A stretch of DNA of 64,000 bases from Myrmaecium sp. VS I D KN 1 (Eukaryota; Ascomycota; Dothideomycetes; Valsariales; Valsariaceae), in NCBI GenBank assembly GCA_019775845.1, contig JADQAV010000028.1:248001-312000 (forward strand), read 5' to 3'. Positions 1-12,493 of this stretch are shown one piece after another (positions within the stretch are counted from its first letter, which is position 1; each line of letters begins with the position of its first letter). A program made the position numbers and the translations under genes. The notes beneath the pieces were generated by a model that saw nothing but the letters and a program-made list of their open reading frames with translations, was not told the origin of the DNA and did not search any database.

Positions 1-586
1 TCTCCCACTTGGTCCTATCTTTATCCTTGTCTTCTTTCAAAGAGCTGAGCAGGAGGAACACCTGGGCAATAACTATCTTGCCCAGCGACTGCCCCGAAGG
101 CGCCGAGGAACTGTTTGCAGCCGTATTGGGCGACCCAATGACACTAGATTGTGAGAGAGAGGGTGATGCCCGCGCGATCCGACTAGAGCCTCCCCCGCCG
201 CTGCTCGAGGCACCTCCACCACCTTGCGATGCGGTAGGCAAAGCTGCGGCGGAGGAAGCCAACGAAGCGTTGCTTTGAGGCGCTATGGTTCTAGAGCGCG
301 CGGAAGGCAGCAGCTGACTCGGCTGGGGCTGCTGCGATGCCGCGGGTAGCGGGGAAAAAGGCGACGAGGTGGACGACGCGGAAGAATCGCGACTAGAGGC
401 GTTGCGACCGGATACCGACTGCAAGGAAGGGAAGCTGGAAGAGCTAGGGGAAAATGTGCCTCGCGAAGGGCTGTTTGAGGTAGCGGCTAGCCTGCTCGAG
501 GAATTGAACGTGGTTGAGATGGGAGTTAAACCACGGCGTCCGCTCTGCTGCTGACTTGAAGAGCCCCAGGTAAATTTCTGGCTCAT
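1..586 (-). CDS. NOT1: CCR4-NOT scaffold subunit NOT1, N-terminal fragment
   Basis: The frame is open on the minus strand from an ATG at 586 to the left window edge, so the 3' part of the gene lies outside. It begins MSQKFTWGS and runs through about 165 residues of Ser/Gly/Pro/Gln-rich, probably disordered sequence. It then enters an ordered helix, GKIVIAQVFLLLSSLKEDKD followed by RTKWE. From memory this hydrophobic-then-KEDKD stretch marks the start of the first helical repeats of fungal Not1, the large scaffold of the cytoplasmic CCR4-NOT deadenylase that binds Caf1/Ccr4 and the Not2-5 module. Only about 195 residues of a protein that normally exceeds 2,000 are visible, so the assignment rests on one motif. 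Another large scaffold with a similar N-terminus is possible. The gene is divergent from the F-BAR gene to its right. Confidence 0.6.
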   Translation of the reverse strand, partial: MSQKFTWGSSSQQQSGRRGLTPISTTFNSSSRLAATSNSPSRGTFSPSSSSFPSLQSVSGRNASSRDSSASSTSSPFSPLPAASQQPQPSQLLPSARSRTIAPQSNASLASSAAALPTASQGGGGASSSGGGGSSRIARASPSLSQSSVIGSPNTAANSSSAPSGQSLGKIVIAQVFLLLSSLKEDKDKDRTKWE

Positions 587-1700
587 CTAGACAGCTGTCC
601 CATCTGATCCGCTGACCGCGTTGCTTAAAGTAGATGAAGTGAAGAAGATGGGGAAGAGAATCGGCAAGGATATGGAACAGGTGGGTTAAGGTGGTGGACG
701 CTGAGATGCGAAGGTTGGCTTTGCGGCTTGAGAAACACCAAGCGGCGAGACGTGGAGTTCGAGGGGCTTGGCGTAGCCACCCACTTTGCTAGCTGTAGCT
801 TGAAGGCCTAAGGCACCATAGGCCAATGAGCACGGCCGAGGGCCAACCTCTCCTCGAGGAATAAACCCATACTCGTAGGGTAGCGGAATACTCGAGCCTC
901 ACGCGTTTAAAAAAGCTCCATCATAGTTTCGAGGCCGGATGACTACTGTATTGTGTAACTGGATACTCCCGAGCGAACATCCCGTACCTTGAAGACTGTC
1001 GGTTGCCTGGCAATGATCATGCTGCGGGGTGTGGAGCAAACTGATAGCAGGAAAGGAGTTTCCACGCATATAAATCAGCTTCGAGCCGACCTGTACCAGC
1101 CATGGGTATTGGTAGCTATATATATTCATCAGGTACTGTAAGCAGCTTTACATCATCTGATTTACCATCAAGCATCTATGCATGATGGGAGTTTATCCGA
1201 CCCTGATCTACCCGGCAGTTTGCAGCGAAACTAGGCCAATTACAAGGTAGCAATTCCGGGACATCGTGGATGTCATAACTAAGTGTACGATTGTATTCGG
1301 GCGTGCAACTTGAAGTGAAACGGACAGAGAAGGCCTACCTTGTACACGCACTGCTGACCCAGTATAAAGTGCCTGCGTTGAACCTCAGGCCCTACGCGAT
1401 GCGCCTAACGGACTGCGGAGCACCCGCACCGCACGGTTCCTCGGACAACGAGCCTGTCAACAACCCGGCCCACGCTTACTAGTACTAAGTATGTACCTGC
1501 TAGCGATAACCACGCTATCAATCGTTCGCGGACCTGCAGTACCATCAGTACTCACCATCAATTAGACGCAATAGCTACTTCCTTCATTTTCCAAACCCGT
1601 GTTCTGAGAAATTCGTTCGTATCTGACTGAGGAATATCTCCATTCTTCCAGACTTGCTCGATACCTCACCACGTACAGCGCGGAAAGAACAACAGGCGCC
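587..1700. other. Intergenic, divergent promoter region
   Basis: About 1.1 kb lies between the divergent NOT1 and F-BAR genes. The ORFs here are short and composition-driven, and none resembles a known protein. It must hold both promoters and 5' leaders. I see no clear TATA box, tRNA or repeat. Confidence 0.6.
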
Positions 1701-4700
1701 ATGCCTGGGACAGCAGTCTCAGAGCCGCCCTCCGTGTCTCTTTCATGTAGGTGGACTCTCACAATCGCGGGAACCATAGGCTAACTTCATATAGTTGCGA
1801 ATAACTTTTGGGGAAAGGATGACGCCGGCGTTGATCCTCTTCTCGAGCGTATGCACAACGCAAAGGTCACGTCTGACGAGTTGAAATCATTTTACGCTGC
1901 CCGTTCTCAGATCGAAGACGAATATGCACGGAAACTGCTTCATTTGGCTCGCAAGCCTCTTGGTTCCTCCGAAGCCGGCACACTTCGTCTGTCATTGGAC
2001 GTCATTAAGGCTGAGACGGAATCCATGGGCAAGGCACATCAGCAAATTGCGTCTCTGATCAAGAGTGAGCTGGAAGAGCCACTTGCTGCTTTCGCAGGCG
2101 GCATGAAGGAGCGGCGCAAGATCATTCAAACGGGCATCGAGAAGCTGTTGAAACTCAAAACCCAACAAACCGTTGCGGTGAATAAGGTTCGTTCAGCGAC
2201 GCCATCACAAACTTCGCATGCTCACATAAACAGGCTCGGGACAGATACGAACAAGACTGCTTGAAGATCAAGGGGTTTTTGGCGCAAGCACACATGGTTA
2301 TGGGGCAGGAGGAACGCAAAAACAAAGCTAAACTCGAGAAGACGCAAGGACAGCTAGCGACGACCAGTGAGGAATATGCTCAGGCTGTGAAGATCTTAGA
2401 GGAGACTACCGGCCGATGGAATCGAGATTGGAAGTCAGCATGTGATGTAGGTTTTGCCAAACATGTTCACGCCTTGTCGTCCACTAACGTTAAGATAGAA
2501 ATTCCAAGATCTGGAGGAAGAGCGAATCGACTTTACAAAGAGCAGTCTGTGGAGTTTTGCAAACATTGCCTCGACAGTCTGTGTCAGTGATGATGCTGTA
2601 AGTGATAATGACGTTATATCTGCCGGAGGATACTACTAAACGTCAAAATAGTCATGTGAGAAAATGAGGCTATCGCTGGAAGACTGCGATGTAGAGAAGG
2701 ACATTGTCAATTTCATCAAAGACAAGGGAACAGGCCAGGAGATCCCAGATCCGCCTAAATTCATAGACTTCTGTCGTGGAGACGCGGATGATGTTTCCGA
2801 AGCATCTGATGAATACTCAGTTGCGCAGTTTCAAAGGACGATGAACCCCGCTTTCCGGACATCCTCCCCGCAGCCTTCGACATTTGAGTCTCATCATGAT
2901 CCTAATAACCCCCTTGTGAAGGAAATGGGGCTCCGCCAACCCACGCCTGTTCAAGCTCCACCTATGCAACAGCCAGGAACAGAGCCTCCCCAATCTCGAC
3001 AAAGTCGAGTTGATCCTCGTCTGGCTAATGCGCAGGCACAACAGCAGTACATGCAAGCTCAGTACGGGGAGATCCCAAAGATTCCTCACAATGAGTATCC
3101 TATGGATGGAATGACACAGTTCTGCAGACCTGGGCCTCCAGCTGGAAGGGCAACTCCAGTTGAAGCCCCTCGACCCATGAGTAGGGACTCACGTAGCGAC
3201 TACTCAGCACACTCGTTTTCGAGCGTTGAGCCACCTAGCGGCTCCAATTCGCCGGGCAAGCCGATGATGAGTCCTGCGCCGCCACCAGTCGTCCCAGACG
3301 TCCAGATACAAAAGAAGAAGAGCGGATTCTTCCAGGGGCACAGCCCGTTCCGAAGAAGGAGCAAACACGAAAAGCAAAGCCCCATACTTTCGTCGTCAAA
3401 TCGCAGTACATGGGGTGCTCGTCAAGGCAACAATTCCTCGCCGACTCGAAACACGCTCCTGAAAGGCGATATGTCTGCCAGTCCAGAACCAGTTGACCCC
3501 AGTGCGAATTTTCAGTTGAACATTGGCAACAATGTCTTTGATGTGGCTTCGCCCGACGGCGATAAACAGAATCAATCGAAGACTGAAACAACTGCAGAAA
3601 TGGACCCTATTGCTCAGGCACTTGCTGAGCTCAAATCGGTAGGCAAGCAAGCGCCTGCCCGTGTTTCGGCTGATCGCTATGCGGGTCTGGCTACACCCGC
3701 TCCCAGCACCACGTCGAATGGTAATACGCCTTCTGAACCCACGCCTACGCCACTCACAAACAGCGCCCTGAGTGCTGCCCAGCGCGGCACTCCTCCACCG
3801 CTGTACGAACAGCAACCAGTGAGTCGGCTGGGAGCACCACAACCCGCCTTCACTTCGAGAGCTATGCAGCAAACGACGCAGAAATACATCGACCAGAAGA
3901 GGAACATTTTCAAGAACGCTCCGGTTCGGGCTTCCACTTTTGAGCGATCCTCAACAGCGCAGAACCCCACGTCATCACGACCCGCAACAAGGAATTCTGG
4001 TAGCCGTCCTTCGCAGGACCTGGTGCGAGCATCCAGCCCAGCACCGCCACGCGCAACAAGCCCCCGGCCGTCCCTGTACCAGAACTCACACGATCCCCAG
4101 CCACAGTCCCCGGCAGTATCTCAGTACCGTGCCTCTTCACCAAACCCTTATGCTGCAACGTCTAATCCACCTGCAACTCGTCCGGGCTCTTCAATGAGTA
4201 CTCGGCCGCGCCCACAGTCTTCTTCGCCCGTCAAGAGCCGTCCTCATCCAGACTACAATTACAATGGTACTAACGTTTCAACTAATAGCTATAACTCCGC
4301 TATTAGTCGAGATACCTATGCATCCAGGGACCATAGGAACAGCTTCTCCCGCGGCGCCCCTTCCCCTGCCCCTTCCATGGCAAGGCCGATCTCCCGTGCT
4401 GCATCTCCCAACCCGCAGTTCCGTCAAGCTGAACGTCCCACCAGCAGCCGCGGAAGCGATATGGCGAACGCCATGGCTGTGCAACTGGCTCCCGCTCCGG
4501 GAAGCGATTCCGGAAGCATATATGGAGGATCACAGCGTGGTCGTGGAAATTCCAACGCCAGACCCCTAAGCGGTTACTATGGCAGTGGCGACATGGGCGG
4601 CGGTAGTTATGCTTCTTCGAACAACCAGGTCGGCCATGTGAGGAGCAGGAGCGTCGCGGAACCGAGACAGTATACCCATGATGGGCGCATAATTCTCCAT

Positions 4701-4929
4701 TATGGTAAGTTAACGAAGACCAGAACTTCCGATTCCCATCGGCTAATCCTTTCGTACAGCTCGTGCAATGTACATGTACCAGGCTCAGATTCCCGAAGAA
4801 CTGTCTTTCGCCAAGGGTGACATTTTGGCTGTCCTCCGTCTTCAGGACGACGGGTGGTGGGAGGCCGAGGTGATGGGCAAGCCTGGTCGCTCTGGACTGG
4901 TTCCAAGCAACTACCTTCAGGCGTGCTGA
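1701..4929 (+). CDS. Cdc15/Imp2/Hof1-type F-BAR and SH3 protein
   Basis: There are six exons: 1701-1746, 1795-2186, 2234-2446, 2499-2597, 2652-4704 and 4760-4929, joined by 47-55 nt introns, giving 990 residues. The short first exon is supported because splicing at 1746/1795 recreates SFANNFWGKDD, the usual opening of this family. Residues about 16-290 form an F-BAR (FCH plus coiled coil) membrane-curving domain (LKSFYAARSQIEDEYARKLL and following helices). Residues about 300-930 are a long Pro/Ser/Gln-rich linker with many SP and PxxP sites. The last exon encodes an SH3 domain, with ALYDY-like ARAMYMYQ, DDGWWEAE and SGLVPSNYL. Family members organise the contractile ring and septum through the membrane and formin/myosin partners. 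The linker would be the expected phosphoregulated part. Cdc15, Imp2 and Hof1 orthology cannot be separated by eye. Confidence 0.9.
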
Positions 4930-6168
4930 AGTGGGTCAGTGCGACCTACTTGACCACGGAACTCTTGAGGCATGTTCAACGATAAGATATTCGATATGTT
5001 TGACGTGATATGTATTTTTGGGGGCTAGGTCGATGGGACAGGACGGATAATGATGCGAGGGGGTGTGGATACATATCCCAGCAAAGGTAACATGTCGTAC
5101 GAGGCTGGGTTACATCACACGTCTGCTACCTCCATTTTAGCATCAGAGGGTGTGTTAAATGCAAGGACATGATCAAGCGGGCCAAAAACTTGCAACGATG
5201 GGCCTTGGAAACATGACATGGGGGAAAGCTTTCGCTCGGCCTTTTGAGAAGGCGCTCTTCGGGGGCGAGGTGGGAGGGGATCCTGTCATGACGCACGACG
5301 GAGCTGTGCAGGTGATTCCTCATCTGGGTTTTTTTTATCTTCTTCTTCTCTTTCTCCTCCGTTGTCCCCTTCTTTCTTTTTCGTCGGTCTCTCTTTCTTG
5401 ATTTCTGCCCAGGATCCAGCACCTTCCTTTTTCGCTCGCCTTTTTTTTCTTCTCCGCGAGGGGGGCAGGGACGGTCATTTATCGACTTTGTTGGCTTTTG
5501 TTTCTCTGCTCTGTTCTACTGGTATCGTTGATTGTTGTTTACTGTCCTTGCTGCTGTTGTTGCGGAGATACCACCACCCCACCACCACCATCACTACCTA
5601 TTTTCCCCTTCCATTCACAACATCCTTTTTCTTCTTTTGATTTTTCTTCTTCTTTTATCGTCTTCTTTCTCTGTAGTATCGTGTCGGTCGGATAATCCCG
5701 CCCAGGATGGATGTTAGTCCAGGACAATACTACACCACGCTCCTTTGAAGAAGAAAGCTCCCGTGCTGTGGACATATACTGCATGACGACCTGCCGAGAT
5801 AAGGGTAATATACCAGAAATCATCTCCCCAAATATGTTGTGCCAAAAAGGGGAACCCTGCAGTATTAAATTGATCGATTTTTTCCCATTGCAAAGCTGGA
5901 AGAACGCCCGACGAATAAAAAAAAGGAGGTGACGCGTACTACGACTCCTCCATCTTTGCCCTCATAAGGATAAGAAGATAGGAAACAAAACTTCTGGCAT
6001 GCACGCAACGTGGGAAATAAAAGAAACCGCCTCGCCTGCTTCCCACTCCCCTTCATCCCTTTTCTTTTCCCGTTCTGAATAGACCATACATAATCATTTC
6101 TCTCCAACAGCAAGCCTGCTCACTCCGCCAGCCCCTCTCCAAACCATCCATCCGCTCCTCCAAACAGC
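4930..6168. other. Convergent intergenic region with pyrimidine-rich tract
   Basis: This 1.2 kb lies between the F-BAR stop and the DPM1 stop, so it holds two facing 3' ends. From 5330 to 5690 the plus strand is strongly CT-rich with short CCA/CAC runs. ORFs there are low-complexity and not credible. No RNA gene or mobile element was seen. Confidence 0.6.
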
Positions 6169-7648
<1,480 letters not shown>

Positions 7649-9011
7649 CTAAGGCTTCCTAAAAGGCGGTTTAGCATTCGCCGCCTTCTCCTGATCAAAC
7701 TTCCAGATGCCATTCGTCTTATCCGCATCGATAGGCTCATTGATCTTCTTCGCCAGGCTCTCCAGGGGCGGCAGCGAATCGACGCGCGTGAAGAACGTGC
7801 GCTCCCACTCGCGGCCCTCGTCGCGCTCCTTCTGACGCAGGGCCCGCTGCTGGTTCTCGATGAGGGACTTCTCGCGCGTGGTTGCGTCCATGTCGCCGCG
7901 CTGGATCGCCTCGGCCACCTTTTGCCATGCGCGGCGGGACTCGAGCTCGTCCTGTTGTTCGAGAGGTGCGACCTGGAGCGGTGTGGTCTTGGCCTGGTTA
8001 GCGTCGTACGTATCGACGACGTTCTTCTTCGAGTCCTTGATGGTGAAGGTCCCGCTCCACTGGCCCTCGAGAGTGTAAAGGGGGTCTTTCTCCCTGCCGT
8101 CGCGGTACAGTGTTGCGACAAAACTGTTGCTCTTGCCCGAAACCCAGCCTCTTCCAGTGTAGTCGATCTTGGCGGTGAAACCGGTAGAAGAGGTGATGTA
8201 AGAGGAGCGCTCCAGCTCGACGAACGGTGACCCGGTGATCAGACCTTCAATATGCAGAGAGGGGAGTGTGATGAGGTAGTCCTCGTTGAGCGCGTCGATG
8301 TGGTAGATTGCATGGCCAATTTGCTTGTCCAAGGTCAGCTACATCCGTATGGAGAAGGGTTGATGTGTACCGACCTTAACGTTGATCGTGCGCGAGAAAG
8401 ACGCCTTCTGCGCATTGTAACCCTGCAGGCTAACGCCATGCTCGCTATTGTAGATGCAGTACGCCGTGACAGGAGGGTGGTGGCTAAGGTTCAACTTTCG
8501 TCAATCTCCTTTCCTTCCTTCCTTCCTTCCTCACGCGATGTGGGCGTGACACCTACCTGACCTGTTCGCTCACGAGTTGCGTGGTGCCCGCCTCATCCTC
8601 CCACTTGCCCAGGAAGAGCTCGCCCAGGAAGGGGTTCAGGGGCTTCTTCTCGCTCCCGAGCTTGTCACTGCGACTGCAGTACTGCTGCTTGAGCGTGCTG
8701 AGGAACCACTTCAGCACTGCGAGCGCGCGCCGCTCCGGGTCCGCCTCCTTCGTCGGCGCGACGAAGAGCGTAGGGTGCTCCGCCCAGTAGGACGAGAATT
8801 CCACGAGCGAGGTGCCCGACAGGATGAAGGCTGGCGCCGTCAGGGAGGACAGGTCGCCGTTGAAGCTGGCGATGGACTGCACGGGTGTTGGTATGCGTGG
8901 CGAATGACGGGACTATGGTTTTCGTACCTTGAGGAATGAGGTCCAGGAGCTCTTCGCCTGTGGCGGCACGGCTGCCGCCACATCCTTGCCGTTTGTGTCG
9001 TTGGCAGACAT
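7649..9011 (-). CDS. KES1: Kes1/Osh4-type oxysterol-binding protein
   Basis: There are four exons: 9011-8928, 8876-8557, 8483-8375 and 8323-7649, encoding 395 residues. It is a short ORD-only lipid carrier, which in yeast exchanges ergosterol and PI4P between ER and Golgi/trans-Golgi membranes and restrains Sec14-dependent secretion. It is collinear with yeast Kes1. The lid segment [20 protein letters not shown] is followed by [29 protein letters not shown], the family signature EQVSHHPP at about 132-139 (its two His contact PI4P), [24 protein letters not shown] and the LESRRAW...A region. There is no PH domain, ankyrin repeat or FFAT motif. The last acceptor (8324) was chosen over a nearby one because a CTGAC branch site precedes it and it recreates NVKQIGHA. 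It follows DPM1 and PGM on the same strand, each with its own promoter. Confidence 0.94.
8512..8531. repeat. CCTT microsatellite in KES1 intron 2
   Basis: About five CCTT units lie inside the 73-nt second intron of KES1, so length change here would not alter the protein. Confidence 0.75.
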
Positions 9012-9523
9012 GGTTGCGCGAAGAATGATAAGGGCGGAGTAGGAAGTTGGAAGAAATTGTACGAAAGGAAGTGGTACGGGCAAAAGAAGTGAAGTCGAGA
9101 GGTGGAATAGGGAAATTGGAAAAGTTGGGACTTGATGAGGCACGTTTCAGCCGACTTGACGATGTCGCATGCATTTGTGGCTGAGGTGGTCTCGACGTCA
9201 TGGACGCAGCCCGTGATTGGCCGGGATCCCATACCCCTCCTGCCGAACCAGGTCAGAACCGCGGCATGATGGCGCGAGCTCGCTTGTCGAGCCACTTTTG
9301 ATAGACGCGGCCCGACAATAAATGCAACCCAACCCTTCTTTTTTATGAGCAATGGGGAAATCATCTACTTAAGTTATTCCTCTTGACACTGGAATTTGCA
9401 TGCTATATACGCAACGAAATAAAATCTCATGTCATCGTGCCTCATACACACACACAGTCTTGCTCCACCACAGGCCCGTCAAGCTTTTCGTTCATTTATC
9501 TTTTCTAGGCAACTGATCGTCAT
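9012..9523. other. Intergenic between KES1 and PGM
   Basis: This 510-bp stretch holds the KES1 promoter and leader and the PGM 3' end. I see nothing else. Confidence 0.6.
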
Positions 9524-11432
9524 CTAAGTCCGAACATCGGGCTCCTTGCGACCGGTGAATTCCGTCAAGCGCAGGAGGTCCATCGCCAGCGTGATGTTGT
9601 CCGCCAGGTAGTCCTGCGCGTCCATGTCATACTTGGACTCGTCGTTCTCGTACTTCTCAATGTAGAGACGGATGGTGGCACCGCTGCTGCCCGTGCCTGA
9701 GAGACGGACAACGATGCGGCTGCCATCATCAAACTTCACGTAGATACCTTGGTTCTTGCTGACGCTGCCGTCCAGGTCGGTGTACGAGAAGTCATCGGCT
9801 TCAACCACCTTGCGGCCCTTGATGGTCGAGCCAACGAACTCGGACCTCTTGGTGGTGATCAGCTCCTTCATGTGGGCGATCACCTTGCCCGCACCCTCTG
9901 ACTCGCAGCCCTCAAAGTCGTGTCGGGTGAAGAAAGTGCGGCCGTACGTCTTCCAGAACTCCTTCTGGATGGAACCGATGCTGGGGGTGGTGCCAGACTC
10001 CTGACCGACGGCAGCTAGGATGTTGAGCCACGCCACAATGGCCCACACACCGTCCTTCTCACGGACGTGGTTGCTGCCAGTTCCGAAGCTCTCCTCACCA
10101 CAGATGTTCATCTTGTTGGCGTCAAAGAGGCCGCAGAAGAACTTCCAGCCAGTGGGGACCTCATACGACTGGAGGCCCTTCTTCTTCGCGACAAGGTCGA
10201 CAGCGGCAGACGTAGGCATGCTACGAGCCAAGCCGTAGACACCCTGCTTCTTGAAGTAGGGGATCTTGTCGGCGTGGTGCGCAATGATGGCCAAGCTGTC
10301 ACCAGGGGAGACGAAGCTGTTGGCGCCGTAGATCATGTTACGGTCACCATCGCCGTCACTGGCAGCACCGAAGTGGATGCCATTCTTGTCGACCGCCTCG
10401 ACCAGCGAGCGGGCATACACCAAGTTGGGGTCCGGGTGGTGACCACCAAAGTCGGGCTTGGGGATGCAGTTCTGCGTGCTGCCCTTCAAGCCCAGTTCCT
10501 TCTCGAAGATCTCAACGCCGTAGGGGCCGGTAACACCATTCAACCCATCAAACAAGACCTTGAAGTCAGGGTGGTTCTTGAGGAAAGACTTGATGAGGTC
10601 AAAGTCGAAGATCTCCTTGAGCATATCCACGTAGTCCTTCGTGGAGTGGATGATCTCAACTTCAAGGGGACCATAAGTCTTGGTCCCCTGAGTTGTCAGA
10701 TCGATGTCGGGAATGTCGGCGATCTTGTAGGAGGTGAGGTTCTTGGAAGTCTCGTAGATCTTGTTGGTCACACTCTCAGGGGCGGGAGCGCCATTGGCGA
10801 GGTTGTACTTGATACCGAAGTCCTGGTCCGGGCCTGGGGGAGAATTCGAATTAGTACGGCGCGGCGGTGAAGGAAGGGCCCAAGCGTAAAGGTACTTACC
10901 ACCCGGGTTGTGACTAGCGGTCAGGAGGATACCGCCGGTCACCTTGCGGATTCGGATGACATGGCTGGCCGCGGGCGTGCTCAGAATGCCGTTCTCTCCG
11001 ATGATGAGCTTCTTCACGCCGTATGCCGCACCGATCTTGGCGATCAGCTGCATCACCTGGGGGTTCCAGTATCGGCCATCGCCGCCGATGACCAGTGTGC
11101 TGCCCTCGGCGCCTTCGGGGATGGAGAGGAGGATGCTCGCGATGAAGGCTTCGGAGTAGTGTTCTTGCTGGAAGACCTTGACCTTCTTGCGAAGACCGGA
11201 ACTGAGGGTGAATGCAGTGGTCAGCTATGTTTGCTCAGGGGCGAGTGGAAAGGGAGGCTGCGAGCGGGAGGCCGGGGTAGGCGGTATTCCAGGGAAGCAT
11301 TCCGCAAGGGAAGACAAAATGATCAGGCATGTGGGATACGTCTGAGGAATTTCTCATTGCTCGGGAGAGAGGCACTTACGTTCCGGGCTTCTGGTCTGTG
11401 AACGGCTTCAGGGACACGGTGCGGACGCTCAT
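9524..11432 (-). CDS. pgm: Phosphoglucomutase
   Basis: There are three exons: 11432-11380, 11201-10900 and 10833-9524, encoding 554 residues, the usual length. It interconverts glucose-1-phosphate and glucose-6-phosphate in the cytosol, linking glycolysis with UDP-glucose, trehalose and cell-wall glucan synthesis. All four signature loops are present. The phosphoserine loop is TASHNPGG with the catalytic Ser at about 114; its end is split by intron 2. The Mg-binding loop is DGDGDR, the sugar-binding loop is GEESFG, and the phosphate-binding loop is RLSGTGSSGATIRLYIE. The first intron, at 178 nt, is the longest here and could hold regulatory sequence. A long antisense frame over 10067-10870 is a shadow of GC-biased codons. 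Confidence 0.97.
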
Positions 11433-12493
11433 GGTGGGAGAGCTCAAGCTAACAGGTCGAATCGCAGTAACGTAGCGCAGGTCAGGATAATTAGTTCGGG
11501 ATGAGGAAGAGGAAATGGGGGAATCGGAGTATTCTTGATAGGAGAGGGAAAAAGGGGGAATGGGGGATGTGTTGAGAAGAAGAAGAGGAAGAGGAAGAAG
11601 AAGAAGAAGAAGAAGGAGAGAGAGATTCCACTTGACGCAATGCAAATGGCGGGAGCGGATGAGGGGTGGAGCAAGCGGGTTGTTGTTGGAGCTGGGCGGG
11701 CTGTCACCGCTGCCCCGCCTTCGAGTGTGGGCTGGCCAATGGAAGCTTCCTGTAACGTCGGCGGCGTGCAAGCACCTCGCACCTCCTGCCCCTCTTCTTT
11801 CTGTTCTTCATTCCCGCTTTGCCCGCTCTTCCCACCTCGATGCTTCTTGGATGCCTGAGGCTGTGGATGAACATTGTGATGGTTGTTGATTATTCCTTCA
11901 TGGGTGAGATAGTACTAGCCTTCTGTGTTTACTCCGCATACCTTCAAGCTATGCCGAGGTTTCAGATCCTGGCTTCGAGATCTCAGCCTGACTCCGTGCG
12001 ATTAAGCACATGCTTACATAACACCAAAGCTTTCCCAAAGAAAATCTCAGTGTCACAACGGTCCAGGTGCTCGTATAGCTGCTGTCAACATCGCACAGGA
12101 AAGTGTGCGCAAGATGTTTGAGGCTTAGGAAGTAGGGAATCTGTCTCAGATCTCAGACGTGGATCACCTCTGGTTGAGTAAATCTTCGATTTTTCCGGGT
12201 TATTGTTTCTTTCTTCTTTCCACCTCAAGCTATTCAGGCGCATCTCAACTTCGATCGACCGGAAGCGGTTGGATTTCCTTTTCCTCTCCGTGTCTGTCTC
12301 CACCATTCTCCTCTGGAAGCTCTCGGGGACTACGAGAGCAGAGGTGCAGAGACTATAGTTCTTGACTTCGGGAACTTGTATTCACATCCTTCTCTCAGAG
12401 GTCAATTTCCTCTACGCACGAGCGGAAGCAGATCATCCAACCCGACAACGCACCTCTATATGCCTCATCACTCCCCCAAGATAGCCAGCCAAC
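11433..12493. other. Divergent intergenic region, PGM / asteroid-like gene
   Basis: This 1.06-kb region holds two divergent promoters. A strict purine run (GAA/GGA triplets, then GA) occupies about 11571-11629 and would be a pyrimidine tract in the PGM leader, common in highly expressed fungal genes. No credible ORF or RNA gene was seen. Confidence 0.6.
11571..11629. repeat. Purine (GAA/GGA, GA) simple repeat
   Basis: About 59 bases are purine only on the plus strand, built of GAA and GGA triplets passing into GA dinucleotides. The tract lies about 140 bp upstream of the PGM start codon. Confidence 0.85.

Noticed and set aside
5330-5690. Pyrimidine-rich ORFs with Leu/Ser/Phe runs
   Set aside because: Simple-sequence translation of a CT tract between two convergent genes.
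8325-8344. Alternative acceptor for KES1 exon 4 adding five residues
   Set aside because: The downstream acceptor follows a CTGAC branch site and recreates the NVKQIGHA seen in Kes1.
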